Positions 55,024 to 63,985 of a stretch of DNA of 64,000 nt are shown piece after piece. The position numbers were made by a program, and so were the translations under genes. How positions within the stretch are numbered: position 1 is the stretch's first letter; each line of letters begins with the position of its first letter. This DNA comes from Prevotella sp. UBA2739 (GTDB lineage: Bacteria > Bacteroidota > Bacteroidia > Bacteroidales > Bacteroidaceae), in contig DEJV01000004.1 in NCBI GenBank assembly GCA_002353525.1, positions 9,292 through 73,291 of the forward strand. Direction: 5' to 3'. The notes beneath the pieces are model-generated. The model was not told the origin of the DNA. It did not search any database and worked only from the letters and a program-made list of their open reading frames with translations.

Positions 55024-55060
55024 AAAAATCCCAATTCTCTCAGGAGATTTGGGATTTTTG
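55024..55060 (+). terminator. rplU-rpmA terminator
   Basis: AAAAATCCCAA (55024-55034) pairs with TTGGGATTTTT (55049-55059), followed by G and a second T-rich stretch. Confidence 0.88.
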
Positions 55061-55092
55061 CCTTTTTATAGCCCTATTCAAAAAATATTTTG

Positions 55093-55100
55093 TACTTTTG
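55093..55100 (+). promoter_or_regulatory. -7 element for serS
   Basis: TACTTTTG, 51 bp before the serS ATG at 55152. Confidence 0.55.
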
Positions 55101-55151
55101 CAGACAATAATTGCAAAAAAACAATATTACAAAATAAAAACATCACAGATT

Positions 55152-56471
55152 ATGCTTACACTAAAACTCATCAGCGAGGAAACCGAACGAGTGATTAGCG
55201 GTTTGGAGAAAAAACACTTCCATGGTGCCCGAGAGGCCATCGAGAATGTGCTTGCCGTGGACAAGCACCGCCGCGAGACTCAACAAAAACTCGACTACAA
55301 CCTTTCGGAAGCCAAGAAAATGGCTGCTCAGATTGGTATGCTCATGAAGCAGGGCAAGAAAGAAGAGGCTGAGGGCATCAAAGCTTCCGTCTCGGAAATG
55401 AAAGAAAACAACAAACAACTGGAGGCAGAAAAGTCGAAGGCCGAAGAAGAGCTGACCACGCTGCTATGCCAGATTCCAAATATTCCTTACGACGAAGTGC
55501 CTGAAGGGTCTTCAGCAGAGGACAACCATGTGGTGAAGAGCAATCTGAAGGAATGCCACGAGGGCGACACCGTGGGCAACTGGGATGTAAATCCGTCGCT
55601 GGGCATGGCCAATCCCCTGCCCCATTGGGAATTGGCAAAGAAATACAATCTGATTGACTTCGACCTGGGTGTGAAAATCACTGGTGCCGGATTCCCCGTA
55701 TACATCGGCAAAGGTGCACGCCTGCAACGTGCGCTCATCAACTTCTTTCTCGACGAGGCACGCAAATCGGGCTACACCGAGATTATGCCGCCGACAGTTG
55801 TCAATGCCGCTTCGGGATATGGCACCGGACAGCTGCCCGACAAAGAAGGCCAGATGTATCATTGCGAGATCGACGACCTTTACCTCATTCCTACGGCCGA
55901 GGTACCTGTCACCAACATCTATCGCGACGTGATTCTCGACGAGAAAGACCTGCCCATCAAGAACTGCGCTTATACAGAGTGCTTCCGCCGCGAAGCAGGC
56001 TCATACGGTAAGGATGTACGTGGATTGAACCGTCTGCATGAGTTCTCGAAGATTGAGATTGTGCGTATCGACAAACCAGAACACTCGAAGCAGAGCCACA
56101 AAGAGATGCTCGAGCATGTGGAAGGACTGCTGAAAAAACTTGAACTGCCCTATCGCATACTGCTGCTTTGCGGTGGCGACCAGTCGTTCACATCGTCTAT
56201 CTGCTACGACTTCGAAGTATACTCTGAGGCTCAAGGACGCTGGCTGGAGGTATCGTCGGTGAGCAATTTCGACAACTATCAGGCCAACCGACTGAAGTGC
56301 CGCTATCGTAATGCCGAAACAAAGAAGACCGAGTTGTGCCACACACTCAATGGCTCAGCCCTGGCTTTGCCGCGCATCGTAGCTGCCATTCTGGAGAACA
56401 ACCAGACCGAAGAAGGCATTCGCATACCGAAGGTTCTGGTTCCCTATACCGGTTTCGAGGTGATTGATTGA
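55152..56471 (+). CDS. serS: Seryl-tRNA synthetase
   Basis: A 439-residue class II enzyme. The N-terminal half is the long coiled-coil arm that binds tRNA-Ser (about 25-110, rich in Lys, Glu and Ala). The catalytic domain shows GAFPVYIGKGARLQRALINFFLDEARK, MPPTVVNAASGYGTGQLPDKEGQMY, TECFRREAGSYGKDVRGLNRLHEFSKIEIV (motif 2) and LKCRYRNAETKKTELCHTLNGSALALPRIVAAILENNQ (motif 3, quoted in parts). The start at 55152 is preferred over an upstream ATG at 55098 that overlaps the promoter. Confidence 0.96.
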   Translation: MLTLKLISEETERVISGLEKKHFHGAREAIENVLAVDKHRRETQQKLDYNLSEAKKMAAQIGMLMKQGKKEEAEGIKASVSEMKENNKQLEAEKSKAEEELTTLLCQIPNIPYDEVPEGSSAEDNHVVKSNLKECHEGDTVGNWDVNPSLGMANPLPHWELAKKYNLIDFDLGVKITGAGFPVYIGKGARLQRALINFFLDEARKSGYTEIMPPTVVNAASGYGTGQLPDKEGQMYHCEIDDLYLIPTAEVPVTNIYRDVILDEKDLPIKNCAYTECFRREAGSYGKDVRGLNRLHEFSKIEIVRIDKPEHSKQSHKEMLEHVEGLLKKLELPYRILLLCGGDQSFTSSICYDFEVYSEAQGRWLEVSSVSNFDNYQANRLKCRYRNAETKKTELCHTLNGSALALPRIVAAILENNQTEEGIRIPKVLVPYTGFEVID

Positions 56472-56478
56472 CCATATA

Positions 56479-56657
56479 ATGGAAAGCCGCGAAGAGGCCG
56501 AAAAGGTGATTAAGAAAGTAGACGAAATGCGCGAGGCTTATGTGAAGAAATATGCCGGCACATCACGCTACGACACCCGCAACTACGACCTTGTGATCAA
56601 CATGGAGGTAAGACCGAGGACGAGGTTGTTGAGCTGATTCTGCAATACATCGCTTAA
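56479..56657 (+). pseudogene. Remnant of a cytidylate-kinase-like (AAA26) gene
   Basis: Seven bp after serS, ATG at 56479 opens MESREEAEKVIKKVDEMREA, which matches the C-terminal part of cytidylate-kinase-like (PF13189) proteins: EAEKVIKKVDEMREAYVKKY ... YDTRNYDLVINME. The P-loop N-terminal half is missing. At about 56608 a single base is lost: the zero frame ends at TGA 56635-56637, while the +2 shifted frame reads KTEDEVVELILQYIA and stops at 56657. So it is a truncated and frameshifted remnant. Confidence 0.75.
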
Positions 56658-56693
56658 GCAGATATTTGGTTGCCATACCAGTATCTTTACCAT

Positions 56694-56730
56694 AAAGCAA
56701 AAGAAAACGCCTGTTTTCTTTTGCTTTTTT
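56694..56730 (+). terminator. Terminator overlapping the next promoter
   Basis: A perfect 15-bp stem (56694-56708 with 56713-56727), 4-nt loop GCCT, and TTTTTT. It could end transcription from serS. Its 3' arm contains the -33 TTTTG of the next promoter. Confidence 0.85.
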
Positions 56731-56750
56731 GTTTTGATTTAGTAACTTTG
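56719..56750 (+). promoter_or_regulatory. Promoter of the SudB-GltD fusion operon
   Basis: TTTTG (56719-56723), 19 bp, TAACTTTG (56743-56750); full match. The -33 element lies inside the terminator stem. Confidence 0.82.
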
Positions 56751-56781
56751 CACGCAAAATTGAAACACAAAACAAAGACAT

Positions 56782-59142
56782 ATGAATAAAATCGTAAGGA
56801 AAGAACAGTTTTCTGAAAAGGTTTTCCTCTTCGAGATGGAAGCCCCGCTGATTGCCAAAAGCCGCAAGGCCGGCAACTTCGTCATCGTGCGTGTTGACCA
56901 AAAAGGCGAGCGCATGCCGCTCACCATTGCTGGTGCTGATATAGAAAAAGGTACCATCACGCTGGTTGTACAGCAAGTAGGCCTCTCATCGAAGAAGCTT
57001 TGCATGCTGAACGAAGGCGATTACGTGGCCGACATCGTAGGTCCGTTGGGTAATCCCACGCATATCGAGAATTTCGGAACCGTGGTTTGCGCTGGCGGTG
57101 GTCTGGGAGTGGCTCCCATGTTACCCATCATTCAGGCGCTGAAAGCTGCCGGCAACCGTGTACTCTCGGTAATGGCCGGACGTTCGAAGGACCTGATCAT
57201 TCTGGAAGACAAAGTTCGTGAGTCGAGCGACGAGGTCATCATCATGACCGACGACGGATCGTACGGAGAGAAAGGTGTAGTGACCGTCGGCATTGAGAAG
57301 TTCATTGAGCAGGAGCACGTCGACAAGGTGTTCGCTATTGGCCCTCCCATTATGATGAAGTTCTCAAATCTCACCGCTCAGAAACACAATATTCCTTGCG
57401 AAGTAAGCCTGAACACCATCATGGTGGATGGTACAGGTATGTGTGGAGCATGCCGACTCACCATCGGAGGCAAGACGAAGTTTGTCTGCATCGATGGTCC
57501 GGAGTTTGACGGTGCCTTGGTTGACTGGGACGAGATGTTCAAGCGCATGGGTACCTTCAAGCGTGCCGAGCAAGAAGAGCTGGAGCACTTTGAGGAGCAT
57601 CTTTCCGACAGCTCTGAAAAGCCCGAATGCACCAAGCAGTCTGAGTCTTCCGACATCGTGCTCGACAACGATACAACCAACGACACCATCGAGGTGCTCA
57701 CCGACCGCAACGCCGAATGGCGCAACGAGCTGCGCAAGAGCATGAAACCCAAAGAGCGCACGCAGATAGAGCGTGTGGTGATGCCCGAACTCGATCCTGT
57801 CTATCGCGCCACCACCCGTACCGAGGAGGTGAACATTGGCCTGACTGCTGAAATGGCAATGACAGAAGCCAAGCGTTGTCTGGATTGTGCCAAACCTACA
57901 TGTGTGGAGGGATGCCCGGTAAATATCAATATACCTTCGTTTATTAAGAATATTGAGCGCGGTCAGTTCCTTGCCGCTGCCAAAGTGCTGAAGCAGACCT
58001 CTGCCCTGCCCGCTGTTTGTGGTCGGGTATGTCCGCAAGAAAAGCAATGTGAGAGCCGTTGCATTCATCTGAAGATGAACGAGCCGGCTGTGGCCATTGG
58101 CTATCTGGAGCGTTTTGCCGCCGACTACGAGCGCGAAAGCGGCCACATCTCTTTGCCCGAAATGGCTCCTGCCAACGGCATTAAGATTGCGGTGGTCGGA
58201 TCAGGACCCTCAGGACTCTCATTTGCCGGCGATATGGTGAAGAAGGGTTACGATGTCTATGTGTTCGAGGCGCTGCACGAGATTGGCGGTGTGTTGAAAT
58301 ATGGTATTCCTGAGTTCCGTCTGCCCAACGCTATCGTTGACGTGGAGATAGAGAATCTCCGCAAGATGGGCGTGCACTTCCAGACCGACGTGATTGTAGG
58401 TAAGACCATCTCCGTAGACGACCTTGAGGAGCAAGGCTTTAAGGGCATCTTCGTGGGTTCGGGCGCCGGTTTGCCCAATTTCATGAATATTCCTGGCGAA
58501 AACAGCATCAACATCATGTCGTCGAATGAGTATCTCACTCGTGTAAACTTGATGGATGCAGCCAATCCTACTACCGACACACCTATCAATCTGGGCAAGA
58601 ACGTGCTCGTGGTGGGCGGTGGCAATACGGCCATGGACTCTTGCCGCACGGCCAAGCGTCTGGGTGGCAACGTGACGCTGGTTTACCGTCGTTCTGAAGC
58701 TGAGATGCCCGCACGACTGGAAGAGGTGAAACATGCTAAAGAGGAAGGCATCAACTTCCTTACGCTCCATAATCCTATCGAATACATAGCCGACGAGAAC
58801 GGAGCCGTTTGCAAGGCCATTCTTCAAGTAATGGAATTGGGCGAGCCCGATGCCAGCGGCCGTCGTTCTCCTGTTCCCGTTGAGGGTAAGACCGTCGAAC
58901 TGGATGTCGACCAGGTGATTGTGGCCGTTGGTGTAAGTCCCAACCCGCTTGTTCCGAAGAGCATCGAAGGACTTGAGCTGGGACGAAAGAACACCATCGT
59001 GGTAAATGAGGGCATGCAGTCTAATCGTCCTGAAATCTTTGCTGGTGGCGACATTGTGCGTGGAGGCGCCACCGTCATTCTGGCCATGGGCGACGGCCGT
59101 CGTGCCGCAGCTAGCATGGATGCGCAAATTCAAAATAAGTAA
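56782..59142 (+). CDS. NfnAB/SudAB-like fusion: ferredoxin-NADP reductase subunit plus GltD-like glutamate-synthase small subunit
   Basis: A 786-residue fusion. Residues 1 to about 265 are the FAD/NAD-binding PyrK/SudB-like chain, with a [2Fe-2S] motif DGTGMCGACRLTIGGKTKFVC (Cys221, 224 and 236). An acidic linker follows (about 268-320). The rest is the GltD/SudA-like subunit, with 4Fe-4S-type cysteines (CLDCAKPTCVEGCPV ... CGRVCPQEKQCESRC), FAD site VVGSGPSGLSFAG and NADP site NVLVVGGGNTAMDS. Separate in many species, these form NfnAB, which bifurcates electrons between NADH, NADPH and ferredoxin. The alternative is a glutamate-synthase-like role without a large subunit. DUF486 gene overlaps its stop. 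Confidence 0.9.
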   Translation: MNKIVRKEQFSEKVFLFEMEAPLIAKSRKAGNFVIVRVDQKGERMPLTIAGADIEKGTITLVVQQVGLSSKKLCMLNEGDYVADIVGPLGNPTHIENFGTVVCAGGGLGVAPMLPIIQALKAAGNRVLSVMAGRSKDLIILEDKVRESSDEVIIMTDDGSYGEKGVVTVGIEKFIEQEHVDKVFAIGPPIMMKFSNLTAQKHNIPCEVSLNTIMVDGTGMCGACRLTIGGKTKFVCIDGPEFDGALVDWDEMFKRMGTFKRAEQEELEHFEEHLSDSSEKPECTKQSESSDIVLDNDTTNDTIEVLTDRNAEWRNELRKSMKPKERTQIERVVMPELDPVYRATTRTEEVNIGLTAEMAMTEAKRCLDCAKPTCVEGCPVNINIPSFIKNIERGQFLAAAKVLKQTSALPAVCGRVCPQEKQCESRCIHLKMNEPAVAIGYLERFAADYERESGHISLPEMAPANGIKIAVVGSGPSGLSFAGDMVKKGYDVYVFEALHEIGGVLKYGIPEFRLPNAIVDVEIENLRKMGVHFQTDVIVGKTISVDDLEEQGFKGIFVGSGAGLPNFMNIPGENSINIMSSNEYLTRVNLMDAANPTTDTPINLGKNVLVVGGGNTAMDSCRTAKRLGGNVTLVYRRSEAEMPARLEEVKHAKEEGINFLTLHNPIEYIADENGAVCKAILQVMELGEPDASGRRSPVPVEGKTVELDVDQVIVAVGVSPNPLVPKSIEGLELGRKNTIVVNEGMQSNRPEIFAGGDIVRGGATVILAMGDGRRAAASMDAQIQNK

Positions 59143-59510
59143 TGAACGGATTATATACTATTATCTTGCTCGTACTAAGCAATGTCTTCATGACATTTGC
59201 CTGGTACGGGCATTTGAAATTACAAGAGACGGGCACTTCCAGCAACTGGCCGCTCTTTGGTGTGATTGTTTTCTCGTGGGCTATTGCCTTTTTCGAGTAT
59301 TGTTGTCAGGTACCTGCCAACCGCCTTGGCTTTATTGGTAATGGCGGCCCCTTCACACTTGTCCAGCTGAAGGTTGTGCAAGAGTGCATCTCACTGGCGG
59401 TCTTTGCCGTGGTGGCCAACATTCTCTTTCAAGGCCAGAACCTGCATTGGAACCACATCCTTGCTTTCTTGCTCATCATCTGTGCCGTGTATCTTGTCTT
59501 CATGAAGTAA
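59142..59510 (+). CDS. DMT-like small membrane protein (DUF486)
   Basis: A 122-residue protein with four predicted helices (LYTIILLVLSNVFMTFAWYGHL; WPLFGVIVFSWAIAFFEYCCQ; TLVQLKVVQECISLAVFAVVANILF; ILAFLLIICAVYLVFM). The PANRLGF stretch and overall pattern match DUF486. These look like half-size drug/metabolite transporters and may dimerise; no substrate is known. Its ATG shares a base with the preceding stop (TAATG at 59140-59144), and the TtcA-like gene starts right after its stop. Confidence 0.85.
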   Translation: MNGLYTIILLVLSNVFMTFAWYGHLKLQETGTSSNWPLFGVIVFSWAIAFFEYCCQVPANRLGFIGNGGPFTLVQLKVVQECISLAVFAVVANILFQGQNLHWNHILAFLLIICAVYLVFMK

Positions 59511-60344
59511 ATGCAATTAAGTGAAGAACAAAAACTCGAGCGAAGAATCGTAAGCCGCTTTCGCAAAGCTATTTCCGACTATCAGCTTATCTGCGATGGA
59601 GATAGTGTCTTGGTAGCGCTCTCAGGTGGGAAAGACTCTCTTTGTCTGCTCGAGCTATTGGCTCGCCAGTCGCATGTCTACCGGCCCAAATTCCGACTTG
59701 AAGCCGTTCATGTGCGCATGGACAACATTCATTATGAGACCGACACCTCTTATCTTGAGCGTTTCTGTAAGCGTCTTGACGTGAAGTTGCACGTCCTTAC
59801 TACCCGATTCGAAACCGAAAACCGAGGCAACAGCAACGAAACGGGAAATGTATCAGCCAACGAGCCGGCCAGCGGCGACGGACTATATGCGTCAAAGGCT
59901 GCCTTGAGAAAACAGAAGACTCCTTGTTTTCTCTGCTCATGGTATCGGCGAAAGGCCATTTTCAACCTTGCCCAGACCGAAGGGTTCAACAAGATTGCCC
60001 TTGGGCACCATCAAGACGACATTCTTCACACCACTCTTATGAATCTCTTTTTCCAAGGACGTTTCGAGGGTATGCCGGTGGCATTAACCATGAAAAAAAT
60101 GGCTCTTACCATCATCCGTCCTCTTTGTCTGGAATTCGAGAGCGACTTGAAAGCATTTGCTTGCATGCATCACTATGAGCGACAACTGAAAACATGCCCA
60201 TATGAGCATGACACGCATCGCTCCGAGATTGCTCAGCTATACCAACAGGTAGAACAGATGAATGGCGAGGCACGCTATTCCATTTGGCATGCTTTGGCAA
60301 AAGCCGGCAAACTGACAGAGGTGGAAGAACCCAAGGAGTATTAA
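59511..60344 (+). CDS. TtcA-family PP-loop ATPase (tRNA thiolation type)
   Basis: A 277-residue enzyme of the TtcA/TilS N-type ATP pyrophosphatase group. The PP-loop is ALSGGKDSLCLLELL (about 35-50), and the conserved IALGHHQDDILHTTLMNLFFQGRF follows. CxxC (TPCFLCSWYRRKAIF) and a later Cys (LKTCPYE) fit the three Fe-S ligands of TtcA, which makes 2-thiocytidine 32 in tRNA. A Gly/Asn/Glu-rich insertion lies at about 104-125. It begins 1 bp after the DUF486 stop. Confidence 0.85.
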   Translation: MQLSEEQKLERRIVSRFRKAISDYQLICDGDSVLVALSGGKDSLCLLELLARQSHVYRPKFRLEAVHVRMDNIHYETDTSYLERFCKRLDVKLHVLTTRFETENRGNSNETGNVSANEPASGDGLYASKAALRKQKTPCFLCSWYRRKAIFNLAQTEGFNKIALGHHQDDILHTTLMNLFFQGRFEGMPVALTMKKMALTIIRPLCLEFESDLKAFACMHHYERQLKTCPYEHDTHRSEIAQLYQQVEQMNGEARYSIWHALAKAGKLTEVEEPKEY

Positions 60345-60393
60345 AATGAATTAAATTGTCAGCTACCTTAAGCCTATTGTCAAGTTTTTATTG

Positions 60394-60401
60394 TATCTTT
60401 G
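60394..60401 (+). promoter_or_regulatory. -7 element for the beta-propeller protein gene
   Basis: TATCTTTG, 28 bp before the ATG at 60430. Confidence 0.55.
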
Positions 60402-60429
60402 TCTATCAATCAAGAATTCATTAGCAACT

Positions 60430-61608
60430 ATGAATAGAATCAAACTTCTCGTTACCCTCATGCTCATCGTTGTGGCCATACCCACTATGGCACAAAAACG
60501 TAAAGCCGCTGCCAAGGCAAAAGGCAAAGCCAAGACCGTTGCTCCGGCACCGCCACAGAAGACGGCTGCAGACTTGCTCTACGAGAACATGTTGCCAAAC
60601 ACGCAACGCATCTTCGTGATCGATAGCATCGTGGTCGACAAAAGCCAGGTTCTTTCTTGCATTCCAATCCAGCGCGACAACGGCAGTTTGAGGGCATATA
60701 ACGACTTCTTCGGTACCGACAACCAAGACGGGCAATATGTATTTGTGAACGGATTCCGCAACAAATGCTTCTACTCTGAAGCCGATACGGCTGGCAACGT
60801 GCGATTGTTCACACGCGACAAAATTGCAGGCAAGTGGTCGAAACCACAGCCTCTCGAAGGCATTAGTGGGTTTGCTTCTGCCATGGCCTACCCCTTCATG
60901 ATGTCAGACGGAACGACTTTCTATTTCGCTGCAAAAGGAAAAGAAAGCATCGGTGGATACGACATCTTCATCACACGCTACGATGCCGAGAACCAACGCT
61001 ATCTGAAACCCGAGAATATCGGTCTGCCCTTCAATTCAAAGGCCGACGATTTCTTTTATGTAGAGGACGACATGAACCAATTAGCATGGTTTGCCACCTC
61101 GCGCAACCAGCCCGAAGGCAAAGTGTGCGTCTACACGCTTGTACCTTCTGAGAATCGCCAGAACTACGACATTGGCGACATCGACGAAAAACGCCTGGAA
61201 CAATTGGCAGCTATCACGCGGATACGCGACACATGGCCATCGGCTGCCAAACGTAATCAAGCCATCAAACGACTGAAAGAGCTCAAAGAGGGAGCAAATG
61301 CGAACAATGGCGATGCCTCCATCTACTTCCCCATCAACGACAACCTTGTCTATCGCTCGACTTCCGAGTTCCACAACATTGAGACTCGTACCACCTTCGA
61401 GCGTATGCAAGCCCTGCAAGCTGAGGTCGATAAAGAGATTCACCACCTTGACCTCATCCGCAAAGAGTATCGAAACACAACCGGAAGCACGCGTCAGCGA
61501 TTGGCCGACGACATTGTCGACTACGAACGCATCATCCAGCGCCAGCAGGCTGAAATCAAAGCCATGGCCAAGCAAATACGCAATGCGGAAAATCAGGCTA
61601 TCAACTAA
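60430..61608 (+). CDS. Secreted beta-propeller (PD40-like) protein with C-terminal coiled coil
   Basis: A 392-residue protein with a signal peptide (NRIKLLVTLMLIVVAIPTMA), a basic Ala/Lys-rich stretch (RKAAAKAKGKAKTVAPAPPQ), PD40-type blades (YPFMMSDGTTFYFAAKGKES ... GGYDIFITRYDAENQRYLKP ... DDMNQLAWFATSRN) and a charged helical end (MQALQAEVDKEIHHLDLIRK ... IIQRQQAEIKAMAKQIRNAE) that should form a coiled coil. Similar propellers occur in envelope and T9SS-linked proteins. Function is not known. The start at 60430 follows the promoter; an ATG at 60391 would overlap it. Confidence 0.8.
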   Translation: MNRIKLLVTLMLIVVAIPTMAQKRKAAAKAKGKAKTVAPAPPQKTAADLLYENMLPNTQRIFVIDSIVVDKSQVLSCIPIQRDNGSLRAYNDFFGTDNQDGQYVFVNGFRNKCFYSEADTAGNVRLFTRDKIAGKWSKPQPLEGISGFASAMAYPFMMSDGTTFYFAAKGKESIGGYDIFITRYDAENQRYLKPENIGLPFNSKADDFFYVEDDMNQLAWFATSRNQPEGKVCVYTLVPSENRQNYDIGDIDEKRLEQLAAITRIRDTWPSAAKRNQAIKRLKELKEGANANNGDASIYFPINDNLVYRSTSEFHNIETRTTFERMQALQAEVDKEIHHLDLIRKEYRNTTGSTRQRLADDIVDYERIIQRQQAEIKAMAKQIRNAENQAIN

Positions 61609-61623
61609 AAATCTATCATAACT

Positions 61624-62505
61624 ATGAGCAACAAGAAGAAGTTTTTTCCAGAGTCAGAACTCATTATCAATTCCGACGGATCGTGCTTCCATCTGCACCT
61701 CCGCCCAGAGCAACTTGCCGACCGCGTGATTCTTGTTGGCGACCCTGCAAGAGTAGACACAGTGGCTGCCCATTTCGACTCGCGCGAGTGCGAGGTTAGC
61801 AGCCGTGAATTCCACACCATCACCGGAACCTACAAAGGCAAGCGCATCACCTGCCAAAGCCACGGCATCGGGTGCGACAACATCGACATCGTAATTAACG
61901 AACTTGACACCCTGGCCAACATCGACTATAACACACGCATGGAGAAACCCCAGCACCGCACACTCACCATGGTGCGTATCGGCACCTGCGGAGGACTTCA
62001 GCCCGAAACCCCAACAGGATGTTTCGTGGCCAGCGTCAAGAGTCTGGGCTTAGACGGTCTGCTCAACTACTACGCACGCCGTAACGAAGTATGCGACCTG
62101 CAACTCGAAGAAGCCTTCAAGAAACATATGAACTGGGATCCCGTCAAAGGTTCACCTTACGTGGCCATTGCCGACCCAGAACTCACCAATCAAATCGCAG
62201 GCGACGACATGGTGCGCGGCTACACCATCTCGTGTGGTGGTTTCTATGGTCCACAGGGACGCGTGCTTCGTGCCGACATTGCCGATCCCAAACAAAACGA
62301 AAAGATTGAAGCGTTCGAATACGACGGTTTGAAAATATGCAACTTCGAAATGGAGTCGTCTGCCGTGGCCGGAATGGCCGCACTCCTCGGACACCGTGCC
62401 ACCACATGCTGCATGGTCATTGCCAACCGATACACCACCGAGATGAACACCGACTACAAAAACTCCATCGATAAGCTCATCTTGAAAGTGCTCGAACGTA
62501 TATGA
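61624..62505 (+). CDS. Nucleoside phosphorylase (uridine-phosphorylase-like)
   Basis: A 293-residue PNP/UDP-family enzyme. VILVGDPARVDTVAAHFD is the phosphate site, REFHTITGTYKGKRITCQSHGIGCDNIDIVINEL the ribose and phosphate region, VRIGTCGGLQPETPTG the central motif, and ICNFEMESSAVAGMAALLGHRA the base- and ribose-binding helix with the Glu and Met of the EMES motif. The pyrimidine side is favoured by the length, but the substrate is not fixed. It is 15 bp after the propeller gene and its stop overlaps mnmE. Confidence 0.9.
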   Translation: MSNKKKFFPESELIINSDGSCFHLHLRPEQLADRVILVGDPARVDTVAAHFDSRECEVSSREFHTITGTYKGKRITCQSHGIGCDNIDIVINELDTLANIDYNTRMEKPQHRTLTMVRIGTCGGLQPETPTGCFVASVKSLGLDGLLNYYARRNEVCDLQLEEAFKKHMNWDPVKGSPYVAIADPELTNQIAGDDMVRGYTISCGGFYGPQGRVLRADIADPKQNEKIEAFEYDGLKICNFEMESSAVAGMAALLGHRATTCCMVIANRYTTEMNTDYKNSIDKLILKVLERI

Positions 62506-63914
62506 TGACATCACAAGCCGATCAATTCCCCTTCCCCATCAACGGGGCTGGGGAGGTTTCTACCATCTGCGCCCTTGCTACAGCTCCGGGAGGAGCCCTT
62601 GCCATCATCCGCATCAGCGGCCCCGAAGCCCTGACCATCGTCAGTCCTGTATGTCGCTGTATCACAGCGACCACCTCCGCTAACACCGTCCACTTCGCCC
62701 GTATTACCGACGGAACCGAACTGATCGACGAAGTCATGGTAAGCGTTTTCCATGCCCCCCACTCCTACACTGGCGAAGACTCCGTAGAAATCTCCTGCCA
62801 CGGCTCTACATACATCACCAAGCGCATCATCAACTTGCTTATTGCCAAAGGATGCCGCATGGCAAACCCTGGCGAATTTACTCAACGCGCATTCCTCAAC
62901 GGCAAACTCGACCTCTCGCAAGCTGAGGCCGTGGCCGACCTCATTGCATCTACAAACCGTGCCACCCACCAAATGGCCATGTCACAATTGAGGGGAAACT
63001 TCTCTACCGAACTGGCTAAACTACGTGAGCAACTTCTGAACCTCACCTCCCTGCTCGAACTAGAGCTCGACTTCTCCGACCACGAAGACCTTGAATTTGC
63101 CGACAGAACCGAGCTTAACGACTTGGCGAAAACAATTGACAATCGAATAACTCAACTAGCTCAAAGTTTTGAGACAGGTCAAGCAATCAAACAAGGCATT
63201 CCCGTGGCAATCGTCGGAAAAACTAACGTAGGAAAATCAACACTTCTCAACCGATTGCTCAACGAAGAGCGTGCCATCGTCTCAGACATTCACGGTACCA
63301 CACGCGACACCATAGAAGACACCATCGACCTCCGTGGTGTCACTTTCCGCTTCATCGACACCGCCGGCATTCGCCAAACCGCCGACAAGGTGGAGCAAAT
63401 AGGCATAGAACGTACTTATGCAGCCATCAGCAAAGCCCGCATCGTCATCTGGATGATCGACCACGAACCTACGGAAACTGACATTAAAGAAATGCGTAAG
63501 CTTTGCAAAGATAAATCGCTGATTATCACACACAACAAAATAGACAAAGAAGTCTCTATTAATCCAATCCCTTCTACCCTATTCCAAGTCCGCCACTACA
63601 CATTCCTGCAGATTTCCGCCAAGCACAATCTCCACGTCGATGAACTGGAAAAAGCTATTTATGAAGCAGCCGACATCCCTACCCTTTCCGACACGGATGT
63701 AGTAGTCACTTCTGCCCGTCATTACAATGCCCTTCTTCGTGCTCACGAAAGCATTCAACGCGTACTCATTGGCCTGGAAATGCAGCTCAGTGGCGATCTC
63801 ATAGCAGAGGATCTTCGTCAAGTCCTTTCCATCTTGTCTGAAATAACAGGTGGCGAAATCACAACTCACGAAGTATTAGGAAATATTTTTAAACATTTTT
63901 GCGTGGGCAAGTGA
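62502..63914 (+). CDS. mnmE: tRNA uridine-5-carboxymethylaminomethyl modification GTPase
   Basis: MnmE with MnmG modifies U34 of tRNAs reading NNA/NNG codons. The 470-residue protein has the N-terminal formyl-folate domain (TICALATAPGGALAIIRISGPEAL; HSYTGEDSVEISCHGS), the helical region and the G domain: GKTNVGKSTLLNRLLNEERAI (P-loop), DIHGTTRDTIED, DTAGIRQT and the THNKID motif; the C-terminal Cys is in HFCVGK, a CVGK form of the usual CIGK. The first ATG at 62502 overlaps the preceding stop; a second ATG follows at 62505. Confidence 0.97.
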   Translation: MMTSQADQFPFPINGAGEVSTICALATAPGGALAIIRISGPEALTIVSPVCRCITATTSANTVHFARITDGTELIDEVMVSVFHAPHSYTGEDSVEISCHGSTYITKRIINLLIAKGCRMANPGEFTQRAFLNGKLDLSQAEAVADLIASTNRATHQMAMSQLRGNFSTELAKLREQLLNLTSLLELELDFSDHEDLEFADRTELNDLAKTIDNRITQLAQSFETGQAIKQGIPVAIVGKTNVGKSTLLNRLLNEERAIVSDIHGTTRDTIEDTIDLRGVTFRFIDTAGIRQTADKVEQIGIERTYAAISKARIVIWMIDHEPTETDIKEMRKLCKDKSLIITHNKIDKEVSINPIPSTLFQVRHYTFLQISAKHNLHVDELEKAIYEAADIPTLSDTDVVVTSARHYNALLRAHESIQRVLIGLEMQLSGDLIAEDLRQVLSILSEITGGEITTHEVLGNIFKHFCVGK

Positions 63915-63956
63915 CCCCTTATAAACAACTCTGAACAACTTGGAGTAATTTGAACT

Positions 63957-63985
63957 AAGTCCCTCTAAATGAGGGACTTTTTGTA
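63957..63985 (+). terminator. mnmE terminator
   Basis: AAGTCCCTC (63957-63965) pairs with GAGGGACTT (63971-63979) over TAAAT, then TTT and TTGTATTTT. Confidence 0.88.
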
